This document shows positions 1 to 7,614 of a stretch of 64,000 nt of DNA, piece after piece. Positions within the stretch are counted from its first letter, which is position 1, and every line of letters begins with the position of its first letter. The stretch is taken from NCBI RefSeq assembly GCF_036250065.1, contig NZ_CP109199.1, positions 6,756,001 to 6,820,000 on the forward strand, read 5' to 3'. This DNA comes from Micromonospora sp. NBC_01699 (GTDB lineage Bacteria > Actinomycetota > Actinomycetes > Mycobacteriales > Micromonosporaceae). The notes under the pieces are model-generated. The model searched no databases, had not been told where the DNA came from, and saw only the letters and a list, made by a program, of their open reading frames with translations. The translations under genes were made by a program, and so were the position numbers.

Positions 1-36
1 ATGATGAAGCCGTACGGCTACGGCCGGGTCCGCTAA
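1..36 (+). CDS. C-terminal end of a truncated upstream gene
   Basis: The first eleven codons are open and end in TAA at 34-36 (tail reads KPYGYGRVR). Only this fragment lies in the window, so no family can be assigned. The next gene begins only nine bases downstream, which suggests the two are co-transcribed. It could be chance open sequence, but the tight spacing to the GTG at 46 favours a real gene end. Confidence 0.45.
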   Translation: MMKPYGYGRVR

Positions 37-45
37 CCTGCCCGG

Positions 46-717
46 GTGACCACGCCCGACCACCCCGACCCGCTGGCGGGTACGGCGATCGAACTCCTGA
101 CGCCGTACCTGCCGGCGATCGGCATAGCCGGTGTGGGGCACGGGGACCCCGCCGTCCGGTCGCTCTACGAGACCGTGGCCGCCCGGCTGCGTGCCCTGGG
201 CGAAGCGGAGGCGCTGGCCGAGTTCGTCCGGCAACCCCGCAACAACTCCCTCGTACGCCGACTGCTCGCGACCGCCGTCCGGGACGACCCGGCGTACGCG
301 GCCGAGCTGGCTGCCGCCGTCGCGGCGGTCCCACCCGTCGGCTCGCAGACCGCGGCCAGCGCGGGTCCCCCGGCCGACGCCCCGGACCGGAGCCGGTCCA
401 CCGGCACCCGGCGGCTGTTCCGACGTACGCTGCTCGTCACCCTGGCGGTGTCGGCCGTCGCGGTGTTGGTGGTCTGCCTGGTGGCCCGGAACATCCTCGC
501 CGACCTGGACGACAGCGGCGGCCTCACCACCCAGTCCTCCTGTGCCGAGTTCCGGCAGGCGCCACGGGAGGACCGGTCCCGTGCCCTGCGGGCCATCGCG
601 CTGGCCCGGGGCGTGCCCGAGTTGGACACCCCGCTGGCCCTGACCGTGGTCACCCAGGCCTGTGCCAGCGCCCCGGACCGCCGGCTCGGCGACGTGGTGG
701 CGGGATTCGGCAACTGA
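46..717 (+). CDS. Single-pass membrane protein with a two-cysteine outer domain
   Basis: This is a 223-residue protein of unassigned family. Residues 1-100 form an Ala/Leu-rich, probably helical cytoplasmic region. A basic stretch (RRLFRRT) precedes one hydrophobic segment at about 128-149. The outer C-terminal part has two cysteines (SSCAEF and QACASAP) separated by a helical stretch. That Cys...Cys-x-x-x-P spacing recalls small HdeA-like periplasmic folds of actinobacteria, which is a weak resemblance only. The GTG start follows the preceding stop by nine bases. A strong bidirectional hairpin (735-774) separates it from the convergent sigma factor gene. The function is unknown. Confidence 0.75.
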   Translation: MTTPDHPDPLAGTAIELLTPYLPAIGIAGVGHGDPAVRSLYETVAARLRALGEAEALAEFVRQPRNNSLVRRLLATAVRDDPAYAAELAAAVAAVPPVGSQTAASAGPPADAPDRSRSTGTRRLFRRTLLVTLAVSAVAVLVVCLVARNILADLDDSGGLTTQSSCAEFRQAPREDRSRALRAIALARGVPELDTPLALTVVTQACASAPDRRLGDVVAGFGN

Positions 718-734
718 ACGTGGTGGAAACGGCG

Positions 735-774
735 GTGGCCGGTGTCCCCCGAACTTCCGGGAGACACCGGCCAC
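735..774. terminator. Bidirectional hairpin terminator between convergent genes
   Basis: Arms GTGGCCGGTGTC (735-746) and GACACCGGCCAC (763-774) pair perfectly, and inner TCCC/GGGA pairing extends the stem. It lies between the stop of the + strand membrane protein and the stop of the - strand sigma factor, so it can serve both. There is no U-tract, which is usual in high-GC actinomycetes. Confidence 0.8.
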
Positions 775-800
775 GTTCGCCGTTGGGTGTGTGATCAGGC

Positions 801-1802
<1,002 letters not shown>

Positions 1803-1852
1803 CAGCCCTCCCCCGTAACCCCTGCTGTGCCCTGTGGCGCTGACACCTACAC

Positions 1853-1878
1853 AACAGTTGAGACGCGTTGGGGATTCC
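1853..1878 (-). promoter_or_regulatory. SigR/SigH-type promoter of the sigma factor gene
   Basis: On the minus strand the -35 element GGAAT (1874-1878) is followed by exactly 18 bases and the -10 element GTT (1853-1855). This matches the established consensus of actinobacterial SigR/SigH (GGAAT-N18-GTT). It predicts a start near 1846 and a leader of about 45 bases before the ATG at 1802. Streptomyces SigR and mycobacterial SigH/SigE are known to drive principal-like sigma genes, so the placement makes sense. Confidence 0.72.
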
Positions 1879-2186
1879 ATCCCGTGGGTCGAAAGTGTCA
1901 CGAATGCCTGAGTAGTTGCTGTGAGCACGATCGACGTTTGCTGTCAGGAGGGCTCTTCAGCTGCGGTGCAACCCGTATCCGTAGACGACTGTCGGATCGA
2001 TTGCGCACTCTTCGGCCGGATAAATAGCAACACCACGACACAACGACGCGCAGCGATCCGCATCACCACCGACCTGCGATCCTCGTCACTACACCAACAC
2101 GCACCAGGAGCATGAACGGTTCACCACGGCTGAGGGTTACCCCTGTACGTGGTGAACAATCCGGCCGGCCAGCAAAGTCCCCTTGA
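1879..2186. other. Intergenic region upstream of the sigma factor
   Basis: No convincing gene is seen here. Short open frames (for example 1921-2115 +) lack the codon bias of real genes in this window. The stretch is AT-richer than its surroundings (1981-2110). It separates the sigma gene promoter from the 3' end of the RpiR regulator. Confidence 0.5.
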
Positions 2187-3125
2187 TCAACCCTGTCCGG
2201 CGATGGGTCTTGCGACGGGTTTGGTGGCGGGTCTGCCGGCCCTGACCGGCAGCGCCTCGGCGGCGAGTTCGAGGGCCCGTCCGGTCCGGGCCCGGTCGCG
2301 GGTGGCGACCCCGACGAAGAGGCAGTCGATCACGGTGAGCTGGGCCAGCCGACTGGCCAACGCACCGCTGCGGTACGACGTCTCGCGGGCCGCCGTGGCC
2401 AGCACGAAGTCGGCGACCGCCCCGATCGGCGCACGGGGGTGGTTGGTCAGCGCCACCGTGGTCGCGCCGCGCGCCCGCGCCCGCGCCAACACCCCGATCG
2501 ACTCGGCGGTGCTGCCGGTGTGCGATACGGCCACCGCCACGTCGCCCCGGCCGAGCAGGGCGGCCGAGGTCAGGGCCGTGTGGCCGTCCGGGAAGCAGAA
2601 GGCGAGCCGGCCGATCCGGTGCAGTTTTCGCTGGAAGTCGACGGCGGCCAGGCCGCTGGCGCCGGCGCCGTAGATCTCGATCCGTCCGGCGGCGTGGATC
2701 GCCGCGACAACCCGCTCGCAGACGGCCGGGTCGAGTTGCTCGGCGGTCTCCGCCACCGCCCGCGCGTCGTGGAAGGCGATGGTGGCGATGATCTGGGCCA
2801 GGTCGGCACCGGGTGGGATGTCGCCGCCGACGACCCGGGCGTCCGGCGGATCAACCCGCCGGGCCGCCTCGGCGGCGAGCCGGATCCGTAGCTGTGGGTA
2901 TCCGGTGAGCCCGAGCGAGCGGCAGAACCGGACGACGGTGGCCTCCGAGGTCTCGGCGGCGGTGGCGAGATCGGTGATCGTACGGCGGGCGACCTCGGCC
3001 GGGTCGGCGAGCACGAACCGGGCCACCCGCAGTTGTGCCGGGGACAGCGACGGAAGCAGACCACTGATCTGGACGATCAGGCCGCCAGGCACATGACCTG
3101 CGGAAATCTTCGCAATCTTCCCCAC
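2187..3125 (-). CDS. MurR/RpiR-family transcriptional regulator
   Basis: A 312-residue two-domain repressor. Residues about 18-95 form an RpiR-type helix-turn-helix (LSPAQLRVARFVL ... TSEATVVRFCRSLGLTGY). Residues about 125-275 form a SIS sugar-phosphate-binding domain with GAGASGLAA and VSHTGSTAES motifs. Family members sense phosphosugars such as N-acetylmuramate-6-P or ribose-5-P; the ligand here is unknown. No sugar kinase or etherase is adjacent. The neighbouring - strand gene (3216-4229) is only 90 bases upstream, so the two may share a transcript. The ATG start at 3125 is the first in frame. Confidence 0.88.
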   Translation of the reverse strand: MGKIAKISAGHVPGGLIVQISGLLPSLSPAQLRVARFVLADPAEVARRTITDLATAAETSEATVVRFCRSLGLTGYPQLRIRLAAEAARRVDPPDARVVGGDIPPGADLAQIIATIAFHDARAVAETAEQLDPAVCERVVAAIHAAGRIEIYGAGASGLAAVDFQRKLHRIGRLAFCFPDGHTALTSAALLGRGDVAVAVSHTGSTAESIGVLARARARGATTVALTNHPRAPIGAVADFVLATAARETSYRSGALASRLAQLTVIDCLFVGVATRDRARTGRALELAAEALPVRAGRPATKPVARPIAGQG

Positions 3126-3215
3126 CAGCGAAAGTTACTCATGGGCTCGGAGAGCGTCAACCACGCGCCGGGCGCGGTCGGGCGGATACGGCCGAACGGG
3201 CGGCCGACCCCACCG

Positions 3216-4229
3216 TCAGGCGATCCTGGCCGACCATTCCCCCAGCACCTTCGCCTCGTCGGCGGGTTCCAGCCCACCCCGGCGTACGTCGTCGGGGTGG
3301 GTACGCATCCAGTCCAGCGTGCTCGCGGCGGTCTCCGCGAGCGGCCGGGTACGCAGTCCGGCGGCGAGCGAGTCGGTCACGTCCCGAGTCAGGAATCCCG
3401 CGTATTCGGGCAGCGGCAGCCAGAGCGGCAGGGCCCGTTCACCGGACCACGGCCGGACATCCCGCTCGACCAGGAAGTCCTGCGCGACCCAGGTCAGTTC
3501 CGGGTCGGGGCGGCCGACACCGGCGGCCACCCCGGCCAGGAACCCGGCCCTCGACAGCGGTGCGCCCATGCCGTCGAAGGTGCCGGTCAGGCCGGTTTCG
3601 GCCGCGTACAGCAGCCACTGGGCGAGGTCGGCGACGTCGACGTACTGGACCAGCTCGTCCGGTGCGCCGGGGGCCAGCACCTCGCCGCCCCGGGCCAGCC
3701 GGTCGACCCAGTACGGGAACCGGTCGCTCGGGTCCTCCGGCCCGACGATGAGGCCGGCCCGGCAGACGAACGAGCGCTGCGCACCGATCGTGTCGAGTAC
3801 GGCTTGCTCGCAGGAGACCTTGCACGGGCCGTAGAACTCGGCGTGCTCGCCGATGGGGTTGTCCACCCCTTCCGGGGCGGGCGCGAGCATCTCCGCCGTA
3901 GCGGCCCGCTGGCCGGGGGTGCCGTTGTCGGCGTAGACCGAGCAGGTGGAGACGTACGACCAGTGGTCGACCCGGTCGGCGAGGGCGGCCACCGCGTGCC
4001 GGGCGTGGCTCGGACGCCGGGTCACGTCGACGACCGCGTCGAACCGCTCACCGTCCAGGGCGGACAGTCCGGCCGGGTCGTCGCGGTCCACCTGCACGAA
4101 CCGGACGCCGGGCACCGGCTCACCGGACACCCCACGGGCCGCGCAGGTGACCTCGTGGCCAGCCGCGGCGGCCAGTCGGGCGACCGCACGGCCGAGGAAC
4201 ATGGTGCCACCGAGTACGAGTAGACGCAT
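3216..4229 (-). CDS. NAD-dependent epimerase/dehydratase-family (extended SDR) protein
   Basis: A 337-residue extended short-chain dehydrogenase. An N-terminal Rossmann fingerprint, slightly atypical (LLVLGGTMFLGRAVA, residues 3-17), binds NAD(P). Residues about 100 onward carry STCSVYAD, and EFYGPCKVSCE fills the YxxxK active-site position, with Tyr and Lys present. The C-terminal half has the WLL/GTFDGMG and DWMRTHP features of reductases acting on nucleotide sugars or small aldehydes. The substrate cannot be told from sequence. It is transcribed toward the RpiR gene. The start ATG at 4229 directly precedes the Rossmann strand. Confidence 0.85.
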   Translation of the reverse strand: MRLLVLGGTMFLGRAVARLAAAAGHEVTCAARGVSGEPVPGVRFVQVDRDDPAGLSALDGERFDAVVDVTRRPSHARHAVAALADRVDHWSYVSTCSVYADNGTPGQRAATAEMLAPAPEGVDNPIGEHAEFYGPCKVSCEQAVLDTIGAQRSFVCRAGLIVGPEDPSDRFPYWVDRLARGGEVLAPGAPDELVQYVDVADLAQWLLYAAETGLTGTFDGMGAPLSRAGFLAGVAAGVGRPDPELTWVAQDFLVERDVRPWSGERALPLWLPLPEYAGFLTRDVTDSLAAGLRTRPLAETAASTLDWMRTHPDDVRRGGLEPADEAKVLGEWSARIA

Positions 4230-4285
4230 ACGCCGATCCTGCTGCCGATCGGGCCCGGTGACCAGCCCGGTCTGCCGACAGCAGA

Positions 4286-4310
4286 AGGCTTACGCCGACG
4301 GCGCAAGCCT
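4286..4310. terminator. Hairpin downstream of the thymidylate-kinase-like gene
   Basis: AGGCTT and AAGCCT pair around an inner GCCG/CGGC stem with a one-base loop. It overlaps the start of a 23-bp tandem repeat, so the hairpin arises partly from the repeat. It lies 39 bases past the end of the - strand gene at 4349-5101 and could terminate it. Confidence 0.5.
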
Positions 4311-4339
4311 CCCACCGCCGACGGCGCAAGCCTCCCACC
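4294..4339. repeat. Two tandem copies of a 23-bp unit
   Basis: The unit beginning GCCGACGGCGCAAGCC occurs twice without mismatch at 4294-4316 and 4317-4339, followed by a partial third unit. Because each copy contains half of a hairpin, RNA from either strand could form alternative stems. No function is known. Confidence 0.8.
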
Positions 4340-4348
4340 GCCGAGGGC

Positions 4349-5101
4349 TCAGCTGCCGGGGTGGGCGGTTCGGCTCAGCACCGCCGGTGGCGGCAGCGGC
4401 GGTGACGGCGGTGGTTCGGGCAGCCGGGTCGGCGGGGTGGCCGGCGGCGGCTCCGGCGACAGCCACGGGCGCAGGTACACCGCGATCTGGGCGGTGACCT
4501 CGTCCGGCGTCCGGTTCGCGTCGATCACCACGAAGGTGCCGTACTCGGGCAGGGACCTGTAGGCGGCGTCGGCTGTGGTCAGGTACTCCATGCTCTCGTG
4601 GTCGGTGCCCCGCCGTTCGATCCGCTGGTACGCCTCGGCCGGGTCGACCACCAGCAGGAAGGTGACCTCGGGTTCGGGGAAGACCCGGTAGCCGAGCCGG
4701 GCCAGTCGTTGCGCGCGGGGTGTGCCACGGTGCACCCGGATGCTGGCGTACTGGTCGAAGGAGTAGCGGTCCATGACCGCGAGCCGGCGGCCGACGGCGG
4801 ACCGGACCAGCGCGCGGGCGATGGCCAGCCACCGGAGTACCGACTCGGCGAACAGCAGTCCCCGGTCGCCGAGCAGTCGCCGGGCGTCGGGGCGGCCGAG
4901 TCGCCGGGCGGCCCGGCCGAACCAGCGCCGGCCACCGGCGTTGCGTGAGTAGGTGGTCGGTACTCCGGCGCGGTCCAGTGCGGCGGCGAGTCGGTGCGCC
5001 TGGGTCGTCTTGCCCGAGCCATCGATGCCGACAAGCGCGACGACGCGAAGCCGCCCCCTGCCGACCGTTTCAACGTGCCGATCCTGCGCAGATGGGGCCA
5101 C
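4349..5101 (-). CDS. Thymidylate-kinase-like P-loop nucleoside monophosphate kinase
   Basis: About 250 residues from the proposed GTG. A Walker A loop (GIDGSGKTT) is near the N-terminus, followed by AHRLAAAL. A DRYSFDQYAS segment matches the DR(Y/F) motif that positions the nucleotide in dTMP kinases, and a lid-like QRIERRGTDHE comes next. The C-terminus is an odd Pro-rich tail (PEPPPATPPTRLPEPPPSP). The open frame runs to 5317 but would overlap the divergent promoter region; the GTG at 5101 is preferred although its ribosome site is poor, so the start is uncertain. It is unlikely to be the main dTMP kinase; related proteins occur in actinobacterial accessory loci. Confidence 0.75.
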   Translation of the reverse strand: MAPSAQDRHVETVGRGRLRVVALVGIDGSGKTTQAHRLAAALDRAGVPTTYSRNAGGRRWFGRAARRLGRPDARRLLGDRGLLFAESVLRWLAIARALVRSAVGRRLAVMDRYSFDQYASIRVHRGTPRAQRLARLGYRVFPEPEVTFLLVVDPAEAYQRIERRGTDHESMEYLTTADAAYRSLPEYGTFVVIDANRTPDEVTAQIAVYLRPWLSPEPPPATPPTRLPEPPPSPPLPPPAVLSRTAHPGS

Positions 5102-5327
5102 GCCCAGCAACGGTACCGGGCGCTCGCACCCCTCGATGATTTTCGTGATCGTATGTGGCGAATTTCCGGAAATCCTGCGCCGGCTTTCGCCGATGATGAG
5201 GCAATTAGCAGAGGGGTGGATTCCGGGCCGACATCCCGACCGAGGTGTGAAGGAGCAGGGTGCCGGGTACCGACAAATTCGGCACCAACCGACCAGATGC
5301 CCGCCACCAACCACCACGGGAGACGTT

Positions 5328-5957
5328 ATGGATCACCGCGGGGACGAGGGTCTACTGCATACCCTCAAGCGGGTCGCCGCCGTCCTCAAACAGTCCGAGA
5401 TTCCCTTCGCGCTGGGCGGAAGCTTCGCCGTCTACGCCCACGGCGGTCACTCCAGCGACCACGACGTCGACTTCCTGCTTCGTGAGCAGGACACCGAACG
5501 CGCACTGGAGGCCCTGGTGGCCGAGGGTTTCGTCGCCGAACGGCCGCCGGAGGACTGGCTGGTCAAGGTGTACGACGACGGCCGGCTGGTGGACCTGATC
5601 CATCGCCCGATCGAAACCCCGGTCACCGACGACACCCTGCTCGACACCGTCGTCCGCCCGGTCGACGCGATCCACATGCCGGTGCTCACCGCCACCCGGC
5701 TGATGGTGCACAAGCTGCTCAGCTTCTCCCAGCACTACTGCGACTTCGCCCGCGGCCTGCCGCTGGCCCGTTCCCTGCGCGAGCAGATCGACTGGGACCG
5801 GGTCCGGGAGGAGACCGGGCACTCGCCGTACGCGGAGGCGTTCCTGATCCTGCTGCACCGACTGGAGGTCGTACCGGACGCGACCGCGGAGGCGACGGCC
5901 CGGACCGAGGCTGCTCGGGCGGAGGCCAACCGGACCGAGAAGGAGGTGCTGGCATGA
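5328..5957 (+). CDS. Nucleotidyltransferase-fold protein (AbiEii/MNT-like)
   Basis: A 209-residue protein with a nucleotidyltransferase fold: LGGSFAVYAHGG then DHDVDFLL gives the G-[GS]...DxD signature near residues 28-50. A third acidic position is likely in VDLIHRP. Family members transfer NMPs to proteins, RNA or antibiotics, and several are toxins of abortive-infection systems. The C-terminal 25 residues are Ala/Glu/Arg-rich and probably coiled coil. The ATG follows GGGAGA. The stop overlaps the next start by four bases (ATGA), indicating translational coupling to the BON-like protein and phosphoesterase. The substrate is unknown. Confidence 0.8.
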   Translation: MDHRGDEGLLHTLKRVAAVLKQSEIPFALGGSFAVYAHGGHSSDHDVDFLLREQDTERALEALVAEGFVAERPPEDWLVKVYDDGRLVDLIHRPIETPVTDDTLLDTVVRPVDAIHMPVLTATRLMVHKLLSFSQHYCDFARGLPLARSLREQIDWDRVREETGHSPYAEAFLILLHRLEVVPDATAEATARTEAARAEANRTEKEVLA

Positions 5958-6229
5958 CCGGATCCGACCGGGCCGCCGCCGAGCGGTCCGACGACTACCT
6001 GGAGGCGGCCGTACAGCGGCTGTTGACCGAGAACACCGACATCGCCGAACAGGGCATCACCGTCGACCGCCGGGACGGGTCACTGGTGCTCTACGGCGAG
6101 GTGGAGAGCCAGCAGCGGCGCGAGGAGATCCTGCGCCGGGTCGCCGAGACGTACCCGGACCTGCCGTTGAAGGTCGACATAGGACTGATCCGCGCCCAGG
6201 CCCCGACCGAGGTGGAGGAGCTGCCGTGA
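5954..6229 (+). CDS. BON-domain-like small protein
   Basis: A 91-residue acidic protein. Residues about 15-80 show the alpha-beta pattern of a BON domain: a helix (LEAAVQRLLTENTDI), then ITVDRRDGSLVLYGEVES, a helix (QQRREEILRRVAETYP) and a final strand (PLKVDIGLI). BON domains bind phospholipid or other surfaces in exported proteins, but this one has no signal peptide and should be cytoplasmic. It overlaps the upstream nucleotidyltransferase by four bases and precedes the phosphoesterase by ten, so the three form one translational unit. Confidence 0.75.
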   Translation: MTGSDRAAAERSDDYLEAAVQRLLTENTDIAEQGITVDRRDGSLVLYGEVESQQRREEILRRVAETYPDLPLKVDIGLIRAQAPTEVEELP

Positions 6230-6239
6230 GGGGGAGAAC

Positions 6240-7016
6240 GTGGTGATCCGGATCGCCGCCGTCGGCGACGTGCACCTGGACGAGGACGTCGTCGGCCGGT
6301 TCCGACCGGCGCTGGACCAGATCAAGGAGTACGCCGACGTGCTGCTGCTCGCCGGTGACCTGACCCGGCACGGCACCGAGGCCGAGGCGCGCTGCGTGGC
6401 CACCGAGTTCGGTGGGCTGGACGTACCGGTGGTGACGGTGCTCGGTAACCACGACCACCACTGTGACCAGGTCCCGGCGGTGGTCCGGGTGCTGGAGGAC
6501 GCGGGCATCACCGTACTGGAGGGGACCGGGGTGGTGCTGCGCTGCGGCGAGCACCGGCTCGGCATCGCCGGGGCCAAGGGCTTCGGCGGCGGGTTCGCCG
6601 GCCGCTGCGCCAGCGAGTTCGGCGAGCCGGAGATGAAGGCGTTCATCCGTACGACCACCGAGGTCGCGAACCGGCTCGGCACCGCACTGCGGGAGTTGGA
6701 CGCTGACGTACGGGTGGCGCTGACCCACTACGCCCCGGTGCCGGACACGCTCGTCGGTGAGCCGTTGGAGATCTATCCGTTCCTCGGCTCGTACCTGCTC
6801 GGCGAGGCCATCGACTCGGCACCCACCGCACTGGCCATCCACGGCCACGCGCACCACGGGACCGAGCGCGGCACCACACCCGGTGGCGTACGCGTACGCA
6901 ACGTGGCACACCCGGTGATCAAGCAGGCCTACAGTGTGTTCCACCTCGCAGAGCAGGCGGAGCGAGAGAAGGTTTCTGCGGAATTCGGGTCGGGTACTGA
7001 CCGTTCATGGACCTGA
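6240..7016 (+). CDS. Calcineurin-like metallophosphoesterase
   Basis: 258 residues with the full set of dinuclear-metal motifs: GDVH (Asp10, His12), AGDL (Asp40), GNHDHH (Asn70, His71), THYAP (His163) and HGHAHHG (His201, His203). It is therefore expected to be an active phosphodiesterase or phosphatase acting on a nucleotide, nucleic acid or phosphoester. It follows a nucleotidyltransferase in the same operon, so it might reverse the transferase product; this is inference. A GTG start follows GGGGGAG. Its 3' end overlaps the small membrane protein gene by ten bases. Confidence 0.88.
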   Translation: MVIRIAAVGDVHLDEDVVGRFRPALDQIKEYADVLLLAGDLTRHGTEAEARCVATEFGGLDVPVVTVLGNHDHHCDQVPAVVRVLEDAGITVLEGTGVVLRCGEHRLGIAGAKGFGGGFAGRCASEFGEPEMKAFIRTTTEVANRLGTALRELDADVRVALTHYAPVPDTLVGEPLEIYPFLGSYLLGEAIDSAPTALAIHGHAHHGTERGTTPGGVRVRNVAHPVIKQAYSVFHLAEQAEREKVSAEFGSGTDRSWT

Positions 7017-7150
7017 TTCTTTGGATTCTCGCAGTCGTACTGGTCGTCTCGGGCGTGCTCGCACTGTTCCGGCGGCAGCTCCTCTGGGGCATCGTGCTCA
7101 TCATCATCGGCCTGCTCGTGGGCCCCGGCGGGGTCAGCATCTTCAACTAG
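7007..7150 (+). CDS. GPGG-motif small membrane protein (47 aa)
   Basis: A short gene reading MDLILWILAVV, one hydrophobic helix, a basic FRRQ turn, a second helix (GIVLIIIGLLV) and a final GPGGVSIFN. This hairpin topology and closing GPGG motif match a widespread but uncharacterised actinobacterial small membrane protein family, assigned from memory. The ATG lies inside the end of the phosphoesterase gene in another frame, so it is probably translated by coupling. It is followed by a hairpin at 7295-7312. Confidence 0.82.
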   Translation: MDLILWILAVVLVVSGVLALFRRQLLWGIVLIIIGLLVGPGGVSIFN

Positions 7151-7294
7151 CGACCCCATCCCCTCCCGACTGTTCCCCCATCCCTCCTCCCGCTCCTCCC
7201 CCTTCCCTCCCGTTCCTCCCCCCTCCCGGAACTTCGGTTCCCTTCGGCCCGCCGGGGTCGTCGTACCGGGTCTTCGTCCTCCCCGACGGAAGGC

Positions 7295-7312
7295 CCGGGG
7301 CGACGGCCCCGG
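7295..7312 (+). terminator. Hairpin terminator of the phosphoesterase cluster
   Basis: CCGGGGC and GCCCCGG pair around a four-base loop, followed by CGCTTTCGTCGTC. It is placed between the small membrane protein gene and the sugar transporter promoter. Confidence 0.6.
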
Positions 7313-7525
7313 CGCTTTCGTCGTCACCACCTTCGCGGTCACCCACTGGAAAATCCAGTCCAATCGATACCTGAATGTTCACATTTGTCGATTGCCGAAT
7401 GTTGCAAGATCCAGTATGTGGAACGGGCCGATTCGTCCCGCCCCTCGTCAGAGGGCATGCCAGTAAACGAACAGGTTTCCGAATCGTTACGGCCTCGTGC
7501 CGCTCCAGGGGTGGACGGCCCCTCC

Positions 7526-7539
7526 TGCAAGCGCTTACA
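7526..7539. promoter_or_regulatory. LacI/GalR-family operator of the alpha-glucoside locus
   Basis: TGCAAGCGCTTACA is a near-perfect palindrome with the central AAGCGCTT typical of LacI/GalR-family operators. It lies 76 bases before the binding-protein ATG. The obvious ligand-responsive repressor is the LacI-family protein encoded at the end of the same operon (11120-12163), which would make the system autoregulated. Confidence 0.8.
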
Positions 7540-7614
7540 TGTGGGGACGCCCATCAGGGCCGGCGCGGATCCCCCGGGGGTCTCCCCACGCGCCGGCGAA
7601 GGAAGGAGGACGGC

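Larger units (their letters stand above)
7151..7614. other. Intergenic region before the alpha-glucoside transporter
   Basis: No gene is supported here. It holds a pyrimidine tract (7160-7230, mostly CCTCCC), a hairpin terminator (7295-7312), an AT-richer stretch with promoter character (7340-7420), a LacI-family operator (7526-7539) and the GGAGGA ribosome site of the binding-protein gene (about 7605). Confidence 0.7.

Noticed and set aside
1803-1928. Longer sigma factor start
   Set aside because: It would cover the SigR-type promoter, and the ATG at 1802 has a strong ribosome site.
5102-5317. N-terminal extension of the thymidylate-kinase-like protein
   Set aside because: These 72 codons lie in the divergent promoter region and contain no conserved kinase sequence.
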